Source of the DNA: an uncultured Lachnospiraceae bacterium
GTDB lineage: Bacteria; Bacillota; Clostridia; Lachnospirales; Lachnospiraceae
Assembly (NCBI GenBank): GCA_902782625.1
Contig: CACZNZ010000197.1
Location: forward strand, 1-12,867
Direction of reading: 5' to 3'
Length of the DNA: 12,867 nt
Position 1 is the first letter of the stretch. Each line of letters starts with the position of its first letter. Positions 1 to 6,355 of the stretch are shown here, one piece after another. A program made the position numbers and the translations under genes. A model generated the notes under the pieces. That model did not search any database. It was not told the DNA's origin and saw only the letters and a list, made by a program, of their open reading frames with translations.

Positions 1-122
1 AATAATAACATAGATGGTATTTGTTGGATACACCTCCGGATACACGCAGGATGAAGCACTTTAGACCTCCATTTCATGCGGTATTTTGAGGGTGACCATC
101 CTTCGAGTCCCTGATGGCGCAT

Positions 123-154
123 AACCCCACTGCCTGAGGCAGTGGGGTTTTTTT
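123..154 (+). terminator. Rho-independent terminator
   Basis: A perfect 12-bp stem (AACCCCACTGCC at 123-134, GGCAGTGGGGTT at 138-149) with a TGA loop is followed by an unbroken run of T through 154. It would end plus-strand transcripts arriving from upstream of the window. The left arm is not preceded by a run of A, so it should be mainly one-directional. Confidence 0.9.
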
Positions 155-166
155 CGTTACAGGGAC

Positions 167-247
167 TCGAACCCTACGGGTTCGATCTCGTCTCCCGACT
201 CGGTCGGCGCTGCTGAACCTTTGGTTCAGCCTGGTCCACTGGACCAG
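167..247. repeat. Tandem array of four perfect mini-hairpins with 3-nt loops
   Basis: There are four consecutive inverted repeats, each with a 3-nt loop: TCGAACCC/TAC/GGGTTCGA (167-185), CCGAC/TCG/GTCGG (195-207), GCTGAACC/TTT/GGTTCAGC (212-230) and CTGGTCC/ACT/GGACCAG (231-247). The last two abut with no spacer. Read on the minus strand, AGGG-TTCGAGT-CCCT around 161-175 resembles a tRNA T-arm with a 7-nt loop, but no acceptor stem or anticodon arm can be assembled, so this is not called a tRNA. It could be a structured RNA, a REP-like dispersed repeat or a protein-binding array; the sequence alone does not decide. Confidence 0.65.
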
Positions 248-268
248 CGCGCCCCTGATGGCGCATAG

Positions 269-311
269 AAGCATCGATTTGATGAGAGATCATCGGGTCG
301 GTGCTTTTTTT
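269..311 (+). terminator. Rho-independent terminator with long two-part stem
   Basis: The outer stem AAGCATCGA (269-277) pairs with TCGGTGCTT (298-306), including one G-U pair. The inner stem GATGA (281-285) pairs with TCATC (290-294) around a GAGA tetraloop. A run of seven T follows (305-311). It sits 14 nt before the -35 element of the next operon and insulates that operon from upstream reading. Confidence 0.85.
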
Positions 312-324
312 GTATGCGTACAAC

Positions 325-353
325 TTGCTTTTACCCGTTCTGAATGCTATCAT
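325..353 (+). promoter_or_regulatory. Predicted sigma-A promoter of the yhgE/pip operon
   Basis: TTGCTT (325-330) and TATCAT (348-353) are separated by exactly 17 nt. The -10 box is preceded by TGC, an extended -10 motif. It lies directly after the terminator and about 45 nt before the ATG at 398. No operator palindrome is evident around it. Confidence 0.6.
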
Positions 354-397
354 GAAATTAGACACTCAGATGAATAAACGAAATACATGGTGAGCTT

Positions 398-1729
398 ATG
401 AAAACTGCATGGAAAATATTTCTGCGCGACCTCCGTCGCCTGAAGGGAAACTATATCGCAATCATGGTTCTTATAGGAGTGTGTGTGATACCCTCTCTTT
501 ATGCATGGTTCAATATCTATGCCAATATGGACCCGTACGCCAACACTGCAAATATCAAGATCGCGGTAGTCAATAAAGATGCCGGAACAGAAGATGACAA
601 GGTCGGCAAACTGAATGCCGGTGCAGCCCTGGAATCAAAGCTTAGAAAAAATGATAAGCTGGGCTGGGTATTTACCCGGGAAAAGTCTGCAATCGAAGGG
701 GTAAAATCGGGGAAATATTACGCGGCTATCGTAATCCCGGAAAGCTTCAGCAAGGATCTGGCCAGTGTTTTTTCCAAGGACATCCATCAGCCGGAAATAT
801 CCTATTATACCAATATGAAAAAGAATGCTATCGCTCCCAAGATTACAGACAGTGGTGCTTCTACGATTGTCAAAGGGATCAATGAGGAGTTTGTCGCCTC
901 TTTGACAGAAACCGTGGCCAGTACCGTCCGCGAGAAAGCCGGTGAAAAGGAAAGCAATCTGGAGTCTGCGAACGCGAAAGCCAAAAAGGCCATACGAGAC
1001 GCTTCTGCCAATACAGATCGCTTAAATAAGCTTATCAAAGAGTTTCGTGCCATCAAAAAAGACGGGGATCAGGTACTGAAAGATGGGCATGAAGGTCTCA
1101 GACAGGCTAAATTAATTGCCAAAAAAACGGGAGATGACGTGGAGGACGCCCAGGGCAAGATGTCCTCTGTCTGGAATGATGTCAATAATTTTTCTTCTGA
1201 TCTGCGTACAGACATCAATGCGGTATCCAAGAAACTATCGAACCTTCACGGCAAAACCGGCGAAGATCTTGGCAAAATCAACAGTAAAATCCACGAGATA
1301 GACCAGGAGCTCAACCAGAAATTAGATCCGGCTGTCACCAAACTTAAATATATCCTGTTACTGAACCAGGAGATTCTGGACGGGCTGACAGAATTGAATG
1401 AGACTTATCCAAACGACGAGATAAAGACAATCCTGACGGACCTGCAGGAGGATCATCAGCGCCACCAGCATCTGCTTGATCTTCTGGAGTCCGGGGCAAA
1501 TGGGGCCGGAGATCTCTATGATTTTTCGACAACAGCCTATTCTGTCATCAACGACAAGATCACAGACACTTATCCCACATTGCAGGAGACTATCACAACT
1601 TTTGATGACAGAATGATGAAGAGAGGCGAAACTGCCCTCTCGGAAGCTTCCCAGTCTGCCGGTCATCTGCTGGGACTGACGGAGAGTGTCCAGGCTGATA
1701 TTGACGATCTGTCAGTGCTGTTAGATTAA
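398..1729 (+). CDS. N-terminal fragment of YhgE/Pip protein (443 aa)
   Basis: This is what would be translated if the TAA at 1727-1729 is obeyed. It contains the N-terminal membrane helix with the family motif IPSLYAWFNIYANMDPY (about residues 31-47), the extracytoplasmic N-domain (about 50-190) and most of the coiled-coil region, but none of the C-terminal membrane helices. It would be an N-anchored protein with one membrane span, probably non-functional unless it acts with the intact neighbour. Confidence 0.75.
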   Translation: MKTAWKIFLRDLRRLKGNYIAIMVLIGVCVIPSLYAWFNIYANMDPYANTANIKIAVVNKDAGTEDDKVGKLNAGAALESKLRKNDKLGWVFTREKSAIEGVKSGKYYAAIVIPESFSKDLASVFSKDIHQPEISYYTNMKKNAIAPKITDSGASTIVKGINEEFVASLTETVASTVREKAGEKESNLESANAKAKKAIRDASANTDRLNKLIKEFRAIKKDGDQVLKDGHEGLRQAKLIAKKTGDDVEDAQGKMSSVWNDVNNFSSDLRTDINAVSKKLSNLHGKTGEDLGKINSKIHEIDQELNQKLDPAVTKLKYILLLNQEILDGLTELNETYPNDEIKTILTDLQEDHQRHQHLLDLLESGANGAGDLYDFSTTAYSVINDKITDTYPTLQETITTFDDRMMKRGETALSEASQSAGHLLGLTESVQADIDDLSVLLD

Positions 1730-1807
1730 ATCGGCGCCACTTTAGAAAGTACAGACACCGCTCTATCCAAAACCCAGAACGCCCTGACTCACATCAATCT
1801 ACAGCTG

Positions 1808-2956
1808 ATGAGTACCCTTGATGATCTGAATACAATCGAAAACATGGAGATTGTCACTAGCCTGAAAAATGCGGCAGAAGGAATCGACGCTGAAGCATTC
1901 GGCAGCTTTTTGTCCTCTCCGGTTGAACTTAAGACAGAAGTCTTTTATCCGATCAGGAACTATGGCAGCGGCATGACTCCGTTTTATACCAATCTTGCCA
2001 TATGGGTTGGCTGTGTCATTCTGGTCAATCTCTTTAAACTGGATGTTGATGAAGACGACAAGCTCAACCACTTCAGACTCAGAGACGTCTATTTCGGCAG
2101 GTGGTTCATCTTCATTGTAACTGCCCTGATTCAGGCCGTCATCGTCTGTGCCGGAGACCAGTTTCTTCCCGGCATGTTCTGCCTGCATCCTGTCTTGTTT
2201 GTTCTGGCAGGCATGTGGATTTCTTTTGTTTATATGAATCTTATCTATGCTATAACATTCACTTTTAAACATGTGGGCAAGGCTCTTTGTGTTCTGCTTG
2301 TTATCCTGCAGATTCCAAGTTCTTCCGGAACCTATCCGGTTCAGATGTCACCTCATTTCTTCCGTGTCCTCCACCCCTTCCTTCCTTTTACTTACGGGGT
2401 GGCTGCCATGAGGGAAGCTCTGGGGGGTTTTTATGGACAGGATTATATGAGGAATTTAGCCATCCTTGCGGCATTCCTTCCGGTCTCCTTACTGATCGGC
2501 CTGCTCTTGAAACCTCTTTTTGTGAACCTGACCTGGCTTTTTGACCAACGGATGGCCGAAACCGACCTGCTGGCTTCAGAGAGAAATGGTCTGATCATGG
2601 AGCGGAACTACGGGTTGTTCTGGGGTGCTAAAGCACTGACCTGCGATGAGGAGCAGAAAGAAAAACTATTATCCAGGATGGACAGGTTTGAGCAGAATTA
2701 CACCAGGCGTGTCCGCCATGCCTTTCTTCTGGTCGCCATTATTCCGGGAATCTTCCTTGTTTTAATGATGGCAGCACCTGCCAAGCTTTTATTCCTGATC
2801 TTATGGATTGGATCCATACTTCTCATTGTCTTATATCTGCTGATCATCGAATACCTGAAGACTCATCTTGACAGGCGGCGTAAAATGCTGCTTATGACGT
2901 CACAGGAATTAATTGAAGCCATGAAAAATCCTGATGGAGGAAGGGAAGAAGCATGA
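1808..2956 (+). CDS. C-terminal fragment of YhgE/Pip protein (382 aa, start unsupported)
   Basis: This is the same frame as the upstream fragment, resuming after the premature stop. The ATG at 1808 is simply the first internal Met and has no Shine-Dalgarno sequence, so independent translation is doubtful. It covers the end of the coiled coil, the ABC-2-like C-terminal membrane block (an IRNYGSGMTPFYTNLAIWVG motif, then several hydrophobic helices and an FLPFTYGVAAMREALGG motif), and an extra tail with a charged stretch (about ERNGLIMERNYGLFWG) and two more hydrophobic helices near the C terminus. Its TGA overlaps the next gene's ATG (ATGA at 2953-2956), so the two were translationally coupled. 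Confidence 0.65.
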   Translation: MSTLDDLNTIENMEIVTSLKNAAEGIDAEAFGSFLSSPVELKTEVFYPIRNYGSGMTPFYTNLAIWVGCVILVNLFKLDVDEDDKLNHFRLRDVYFGRWFIFIVTALIQAVIVCAGDQFLPGMFCLHPVLFVLAGMWISFVYMNLIYAITFTFKHVGKALCVLLVILQIPSSSGTYPVQMSPHFFRVLHPFLPFTYGVAAMREALGGFYGQDYMRNLAILAAFLPVSLLIGLLLKPLFVNLTWLFDQRMAETDLLASERNGLIMERNYGLFWGAKALTCDEEQKEKLLSRMDRFEQNYTRRVRHAFLLVAIIPGIFLVLMMAAPAKLLFLILWIGSILLIVLYLLIIEYLKTHLDRRRKMLLMTSQELIEAMKNPDGGREEA

Positions 2957-5154
2957 ATATTATATTTCGAATATTTACAGGAGATGTCCGTCGCATCCGT
3001 CACAATGTCATCGGCCTGATTATCATTCTCGGACTGGTCATCCTGCCCTGTATGTATGCATGGTTTAATATTGCCTCCAGCTGGAGCCCTTATGACAATA
3101 CCGGCAACCTGAAAGTTGCCGTGGCAAATACAGACGAAGGTTATCAGAGTGACCTGATGCCTATGGATCTGAACGTCGGGGATAAAGTGGTGAGCGCCCT
3201 TCATGAAAATGACAGTATCGACTGGACCTTTACCTCAGAAAAGGAAGCCATCAAAGGAACCCGGTCCGGAAAATACTATGCGGCTCTCGTCATCAACAAA
3301 GATTTCAGCAAAGATATCATGAGTCTCTTTTCTGAGAAAGAAAGACATCCTGTCATCACTTACTACAGCAACCAGAAGGTAAATGCCATATCCCCTAAGG
3401 TGACTGACAAGGCATCCAGTGCTCTTCAGGAGACCATTGGAGAGATGTTTATGAAGACACTTTCCGAAGTCACCATTAACAGTCTCAGCAATTCTTCCGG
3501 TTATCTGAGCGAAGCCAAGATGGAAGAAGGTCTTCAGGAGATGGACAAAAGGCTTAAGGTCCTGGAAAACGACATGAATTCAAGCGCTGATATCGTTGAT
3601 GCTGTCGTCAATATGACAGATACTTTAGACGGCCTTTGTAACACAACCTCCAAGATGGTTGACCAGGCCGGCAGCAAGGACCGGTCTGACCGCAGCAAAC
3701 TGAAAGAAGCCGCTTCCAAAGTAAACAGTCTGTCCTCCGATTTCAGCGGTATATCCAAAAAGATCAGTTCCATGCTTTCTGACAGTGTCGACAGCTTCTC
3801 TGAAGTGGAAAGTCAGATTGATGATAGTTTTGATACCCTGACGACTGACCGGGACAAAATATCCTCTGACCTGAAAGGAATGTCCGGGGATATCCAGACC
3901 TTAATCGACCGATATACTGCCTGGGAAAGAGATCTGACAAATCTCCAGGAAGCCCTGCCTGAGGACGAAATCATCGTCCGCAGATCATTGCAGCGCATGA
4001 TCCTTAAGCTCAACCAGGCCATTGCGAAACAGGAGGGATTAAAGACCAGGCTGGATAATACAGACGAGCTGCTCTCCTCTGTTGATACGGATATCACCTC
4101 TGTCAAAAAGGACCTCAAATCCGATGCGGCAGAATGCAAAAAGAGCCTGAAGTCTGTCCTGAATGACTTTAATAAATATGTAAAAACCGATTTGGGTGAT
4201 TTAAGCCACCTGCTCTCCGAGGCAGGGACCGACACAGAAAAACTACGTTCGATACTGGATAAGACAACGAACGACTCAGGCAGATTGTTGAGGTCTGCCT
4301 CCGGCAGTCTGAAAGATCTGAAAAAAATGCTTGAGGATACTTCTTATGATATTCGGGAGGCCTCCGGCCGTTTGGCGGATCTCGTTGATTCCATAAAAGA
4401 CGGAACAGACTCAGAAGATATCGATATGCTGAAAGACCTGCTTGCCCAGGACGGGGAACTCCTTGCTTCCCTGTGGGCATCTCCGGTCAGTACGGATACC
4501 CACCTGATCTACAAAATTGAAAACTACGGATCTTCCATGGCACCTTTCTATACTGCCCTGTCCATCTGGGTTGGAGGGGTTGTCATGGTATCCATGATCA
4601 AAACGATGCTGTCCAAAAAGAGAATCACCGAATTGGAAGCCTGTGGAAAAGTAACCCTGACACACCAGTATCTGGGCAGATATCTGATCTTTCTTGCGAT
4701 TGGTCTAATCCAGTCTACGTTGATCTGTCTGGGAAATCTGTATTTTCTGGAGATTCAGTGTCACCACCCCTTCCTGTTTCTCATGACAGGATGGCTTTCC
4801 AGTGCAGTCTATGTATTGATCATCTATACGCTGACCATCTCCTTTGGTGATATAGGAAAAGCTGTCTGTGTGGTACTGATGGTCATTCAGATGGCCGGTT
4901 CGGGAGGCACCTTCCCCATCGAAACAGCACCGAAGGTTTTCCAGTTGCTCTATCCTTTCCTCCCCTTTGTGCATACCATGAATGCCCTGAGGGAGTGTAT
5001 CGCCGGTATGTATCAGAACACTTATTGGATAGAGATGGGATACCTGCTTTTATACCTGATTCCGACTCTGCTTCTGGGTCTGGTTCTCCGGCGGCCCATT
5101 ATCCGCCTGAACCATTTCTTTGAAGAAAAGCTGGAAGAAGTCAAATTTATCTAA
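2953..5154 (+). CDS. YhgE/Pip domain membrane protein, intact paralogue (733 aa)
   Basis: A full-length YhgE/Pip-family protein. It has an N-terminal membrane helix (about residues 17-37) ending in the motif LPCMYAWFNIASSWSPYDN, an extracytoplasmic N-domain to about 190, and a long Ser/Asp/Lys-rich helical region with heptad-like character (about 190-500). The C-terminal membrane block (about 525-720) carries the motifs IENYGSSMAPFYTALSIWVGG and GGTFPIETAPKVFQLLYPFLPF. Relatives include Lactococcus Pip (needed for phage infection) and YueB/EsaA (phage receptor and type VII secretion component); the general biochemical role is unsettled. The ATG overlaps the previous stop as ATGA, with GGAGG and AGGGAAG upstream. 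It shares order and motifs with the broken neighbour but lacks its C-terminal extension, so the pair is a diverged tandem duplication. No WXG100 or EssC gene is nearby, so a type VII role is not supported here. Confidence 0.9.
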   Translation: MNIIFRIFTGDVRRIRHNVIGLIIILGLVILPCMYAWFNIASSWSPYDNTGNLKVAVANTDEGYQSDLMPMDLNVGDKVVSALHENDSIDWTFTSEKEAIKGTRSGKYYAALVINKDFSKDIMSLFSEKERHPVITYYSNQKVNAISPKVTDKASSALQETIGEMFMKTLSEVTINSLSNSSGYLSEAKMEEGLQEMDKRLKVLENDMNSSADIVDAVVNMTDTLDGLCNTTSKMVDQAGSKDRSDRSKLKEAASKVNSLSSDFSGISKKISSMLSDSVDSFSEVESQIDDSFDTLTTDRDKISSDLKGMSGDIQTLIDRYTAWERDLTNLQEALPEDEIIVRRSLQRMILKLNQAIAKQEGLKTRLDNTDELLSSVDTDITSVKKDLKSDAAECKKSLKSVLNDFNKYVKTDLGDLSHLLSEAGTDTEKLRSILDKTTNDSGRLLRSASGSLKDLKKMLEDTSYDIREASGRLADLVDSIKDGTDSEDIDMLKDLLAQDGELLASLWASPVSTDTHLIYKIENYGSSMAPFYTALSIWVGGVVMVSMIKTMLSKKRITELEACGKVTLTHQYLGRYLIFLAIGLIQSTLICLGNLYFLEIQCHHPFLFLMTGWLSSAVYVLIIYTLTISFGDIGKAVCVVLMVIQMAGSGGTFPIETAPKVFQLLYPFLPFVHTMNALRECIAGMYQNTYWIEMGYLLLYLIPTLLLGLVLRRPIIRLNHFFEEKLEEVKFI

Positions 5155-5169
5155 AAGGAATGGAGGAAA

Positions 5170-5595
5170 ATGATATTGAGGAAGTTGAGAACATTACGTA
5201 ATATACTGCATCAGACTCTGGCCGACAGAATACTGATCAGTTTTATATATTTTGTAGTATTCTGCGCCTTTGCATTCTGGCTGCTGGAACCGGGAATCAC
5301 CCGTCTCAGCGATGCTTTCTGGTACTGTTACGCCGTAATCACTACCGTGGGATTTGGGGACATCTATGTGACGACATTCCCTTCCAAACTGCTGTCTGTC
5401 ATACTGTCCATTTACTCCGTTCTAAGCATTGCCATTCTTACCGGCGTGGTCGTGAATTTCTTTACGGAGATGGTGGCGCTGCGCAGGAAGGAATCTCTCA
5501 CCAGTATCATTGACAAGCTCGAACATCTGCCGGATCTGAGCAAAGAAGAACTGGAGGAGATTTCTGAGCATGTCAGAAATCTCCGTTTGCGCTAG
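5170..5595 (+). CDS. Two-helix potassium channel, KcsA-type pore (141 aa)
   Basis: A small ion channel subunit of the Ion_trans_2 family. Transmembrane helix 1 is at about residues 20-41, the pore helix plus selectivity filter TTVGFGD at about 58-65, and helix 2 at about 72-99. A charged, helical cytoplasmic tail of about 40 residues (RRKESLTSIIDKLEHL...) follows. The filter is the canonical K+ signature, so K+ selectivity is well supported; the protein would assemble as a tetramer. There is no voltage sensor and no RCK/TrkA nucleotide-binding domain. It begins 15 nt after the YhgE/Pip paralogue behind a good GGAGG (5162-5166), so it probably belongs to the same operon. Gating stimulus and any functional link to the YhgE/Pip proteins are unknown. 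Confidence 0.9.
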   Translation: MILRKLRTLRNILHQTLADRILISFIYFVVFCAFAFWLLEPGITRLSDAFWYCYAVITTVGFGDIYVTTFPSKLLSVILSIYSVLSIAILTGVVVNFFTEMVALRRKESLTSIIDKLEHLPDLSKEELEEISEHVRNLRLR

Positions 5596-5630
5596 TGCGA
5601 CCGGACGGTGCCCGATGCAAAACGATTGGT

Positions 5631-5936
5631 CTATATATAATCGAATATACCCTGAATAGCATCAGTGATATCAATGATAGATGACATGGGAATCCGACCT
5701 ATGATCGAAAAACCTCTGCTCTCAAGGTCAAGCAAAGTAAGTTTCTCGCAATGTACATAACCCTCTATAGAATCTGCAAAGACAGGAATATGCAGAGGGC
5801 TTTCGGATCTGTTCTGATAAACGGGACATCCGATAATCTTCCCTGAACGATTAAAAAAATCTTTGCTTACTGCGAGGACAGGCAATCCGACTCTTCCTAC
5901 TTTCAGAACATCTCCCTGATGAACTGATTCTTTCAT
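5631..5936 (-). CDS. MazF/PemK-family toxin, short-loop variant (101 aa)
   Basis: Predicted endoribonuclease toxin of the MazF/PemK family, paired with the antitoxin just upstream. Family features are the start VHQGDVLKV, the core VLAVSKDFFNRSGKIIGCPV, PLHIPV, and the C-terminal YVHCEKLTLLDLESRG and ITDAIQGIFDY. Compared with classical MazF (Bacillus, Escherichia), the loop between strands 1 and 2, which usually holds an EQAGxRP-type segment, is about ten residues shorter and lacks the Arg of the RP motif. The Thr after CPI is replaced by Tyr (CPVY). Those positions are catalytic in studied MazF enzymes, so activity or RNA specificity may differ, or this may be a distinct subfamily. The start codon overlaps the antitoxin stop by one base (TAATG). 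The gene converges on the potassium channel gene, with 35 nt between the stops. Confidence 0.75.
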   Translation of the reverse strand: MKESVHQGDVLKVGRVGLPVLAVSKDFFNRSGKIIGCPVYQNRSESPLHIPVFADSIEGYVHCEKLTLLDLESRGFSIIGRIPMSSIIDITDAIQGIFDYI

Positions 5937-6178
5937 TACCAGACCTCTCTTCCTTCCGGTGTGACCCAGTCATCTTCCCCATCCAGATTTAAGCGACCGC
6001 CGAATTTTGCAGCCCTTTCTTCTAAAGTCTTATGTCTGAATGGCTTAACAAGAATAATCCTGCCTTCTGACACTTCAACATCAAGAATATCATCGATGCT
6101 GATACCTGATTCATCCAGAATATCTTTTGATAAGCGAATGCCTTGACTGTTACCCCATCGTTTCAGTGTAACTTTCAT
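5936..6178 (-). CDS. mazE: MazE-type antitoxin, AbrB/SpoVT fold (80 aa)
   Basis: Antitoxin and DNA-binding partner of the toxin gene that follows. Residues 1-45 form an AbrB/MazE swapped-hairpin domain with the signature KRWGNSQGIRLSKDIL; the C-terminal tail, rich in charged residues and ending DDWVTPEGREVW, matches the toxin-binding tail of MazE proteins. The start at 6178 is chosen over an in-frame ATG at 6214 because AAGGAGGG (rc of 6183-6190) lies at proper distance and because 6214 falls inside the operator. MazE proteins repress their own operon, and the large palindrome just upstream is the obvious binding site. Confidence 0.88.
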   Translation of the reverse strand: MKVTLKRWGNSQGIRLSKDILDESGISIDDILDVEVSEGRIILVKPFRHKTLEERAAKFGGRLNLDGEDDWVTPEGREVW

Positions 6179-6193
6179 GAACGTCCCTCCTTC

Positions 6194-6234
6194 AAAGCGC
6201 CAATGTATATACATAATATATACATTGACGCTTT
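6194..6234. promoter_or_regulatory. Palindromic operator of the mazEF-type operon
   Basis: The left arm (6194-6211, AAAGCGCCAATGTATATA) and right arm (6217-6234, TATATACATTGACGCTTT) are reverse complements with one mismatch in 18 pairs, around a 5-nt centre CATAA. It covers the -10 element and most of the spacer of the minus-strand promoter, and ends 16 nt before the antitoxin start. This arrangement fits autorepression by the antitoxin or the antitoxin-toxin complex; binding itself is inferred. Confidence 0.85.
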
Positions 6235-6243
6235 CTTTGTCAA
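6215..6243 (-). promoter_or_regulatory. Consensus sigma-A promoter of the mazEF-type operon
   Basis: On the minus strand, TTGACA (6243-6238) is a perfect -35 box, followed by a 17-nt spacer and TATATT (6220-6215) as the -10 box. Transcription would start about 30 nt before the antitoxin ATG. The near-consensus strength together with the operator across it implies tight repression of a strong promoter. Confidence 0.88.
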
Positions 6244-6283
6244 CAGCAGTTCTTTTGCTTCTTCGTTTCTGTCCGAAAAAGTT

Positions 6284-6312
6284 CCTACATAAAAATAAAG
6301 GTATGTTATACT
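6284..6312 (+). promoter_or_regulatory. Candidate promoter of the sdhCAB/fumarate reductase operon
   Basis: TATACT (6307-6312) has an extended -10 TGT in front of it. The element 17 nt upstream, CCTACA (6284-6289), matches the -35 consensus only in its last three bases. It lies 43 nt before the cytochrome b start and diverges from the toxin-antitoxin promoter. A weak -35 may mean an activator is needed; no clear operator is visible. Confidence 0.5.
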
Positions 6313-6355
6313 ATTTTTAATGAAAGATACCTGCCTGCCATGAGAGGAGAATGCC

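Larger units (their letters stand above)
109..267. repeat. 15-bp direct repeats bracketing a hairpin array
   Basis: CCCTGATGGCGCATA occurs at 109-123 and again, identically, at 253-267. Each copy runs directly into, or lies 1 nt before, the left arm of a rho-independent terminator. The first copy is preceded by TTCGAGTCCCTG (102-113), whose exact reverse complement is at 160-171. The block therefore looks like a duplicated 3'-end module, or a small mobile or dispersed element, rather than random sequence. Its identity is unknown. Confidence 0.6.
1..397. other. Non-coding structured region upstream of the yhgE/pip operon
   Basis: No credible gene lies here. Two minus-strand open frames (about 74-274 and 174-365) cover inverted repeats, have no supporting ribosome binding site and resemble no protein family I know. 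The stretch contains a terminator at 123-154, a run of four small perfect hairpins at 167-247, a second terminator at 269-311 and a promoter at 325-353. Positions 1-100 show nothing I can identify; they are probably the tail of a transcription unit that starts outside the window and ends at the first terminator. Confidence 0.7.
398..2956 (+). pseudogene. YhgE/Pip-family membrane protein, interrupted by one in-frame TAA
   Basis: One continuous reading frame runs from ATG 398 to TGA 2954-2956, 853 codons including the final stop. A single TAA at 1727-1729 (codon 444) breaks it; codons 1730-1807 continue in the same frame with coiled-coil-like sequence and no other stop. Its architecture matches the intact paralogue that follows: an N-terminal membrane helix (about residues 17-40), a conserved extracytoplasmic domain to about 190, a long coiled-coil region, then a membrane block from about 525. 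Known family members are Lactococcus phage infection protein Pip and Bacillus YhgE; EsaA/YueB of type VII secretion are relatives. This copy also carries a C-terminal extension of about 110 residues with two further hydrophobic segments, absent from the paralogue. Nonsense mutation is the simplest reading; readthrough or a sequencing error is possible. The start has only a weak, close GGTGAG (389-394). Confidence 0.8.

Noticed and set aside
158..250. A tRNA gene suggested by a T-arm-like motif
   Set aside because: No acceptor stem, anticodon arm or D-arm of proper geometry can be built on either strand.
74..365. Two minus-strand open frames of 66 and 63 codons
   Set aside because: They lie across inverted repeats and terminators, have no ribosome binding site or protein-like pattern, and are best explained as stop-poor structured DNA.
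1727..1729. Programmed readthrough or recoding of the TAA in the first YhgE/Pip gene
   Set aside because: No known stimulatory context (such as a stop followed by CTAG) or obvious downstream pseudoknot is visible; a nonsense mutation is simpler. Not fully excluded.
398..5154. Part of a type VII secretion locus (EsaA/YueB-like)
   Set aside because: No WXG100 substrate, EssC ATPase or EssB-like gene is in the window; only the general YhgE/Pip architecture is shared.
6179..6214. Upstream start of the antitoxin at 6214 (92 aa)
   Set aside because: It lies within the operator, right at the predicted transcription start, while the ATG at 6178 has a strong Shine-Dalgarno and begins exactly at family homology.
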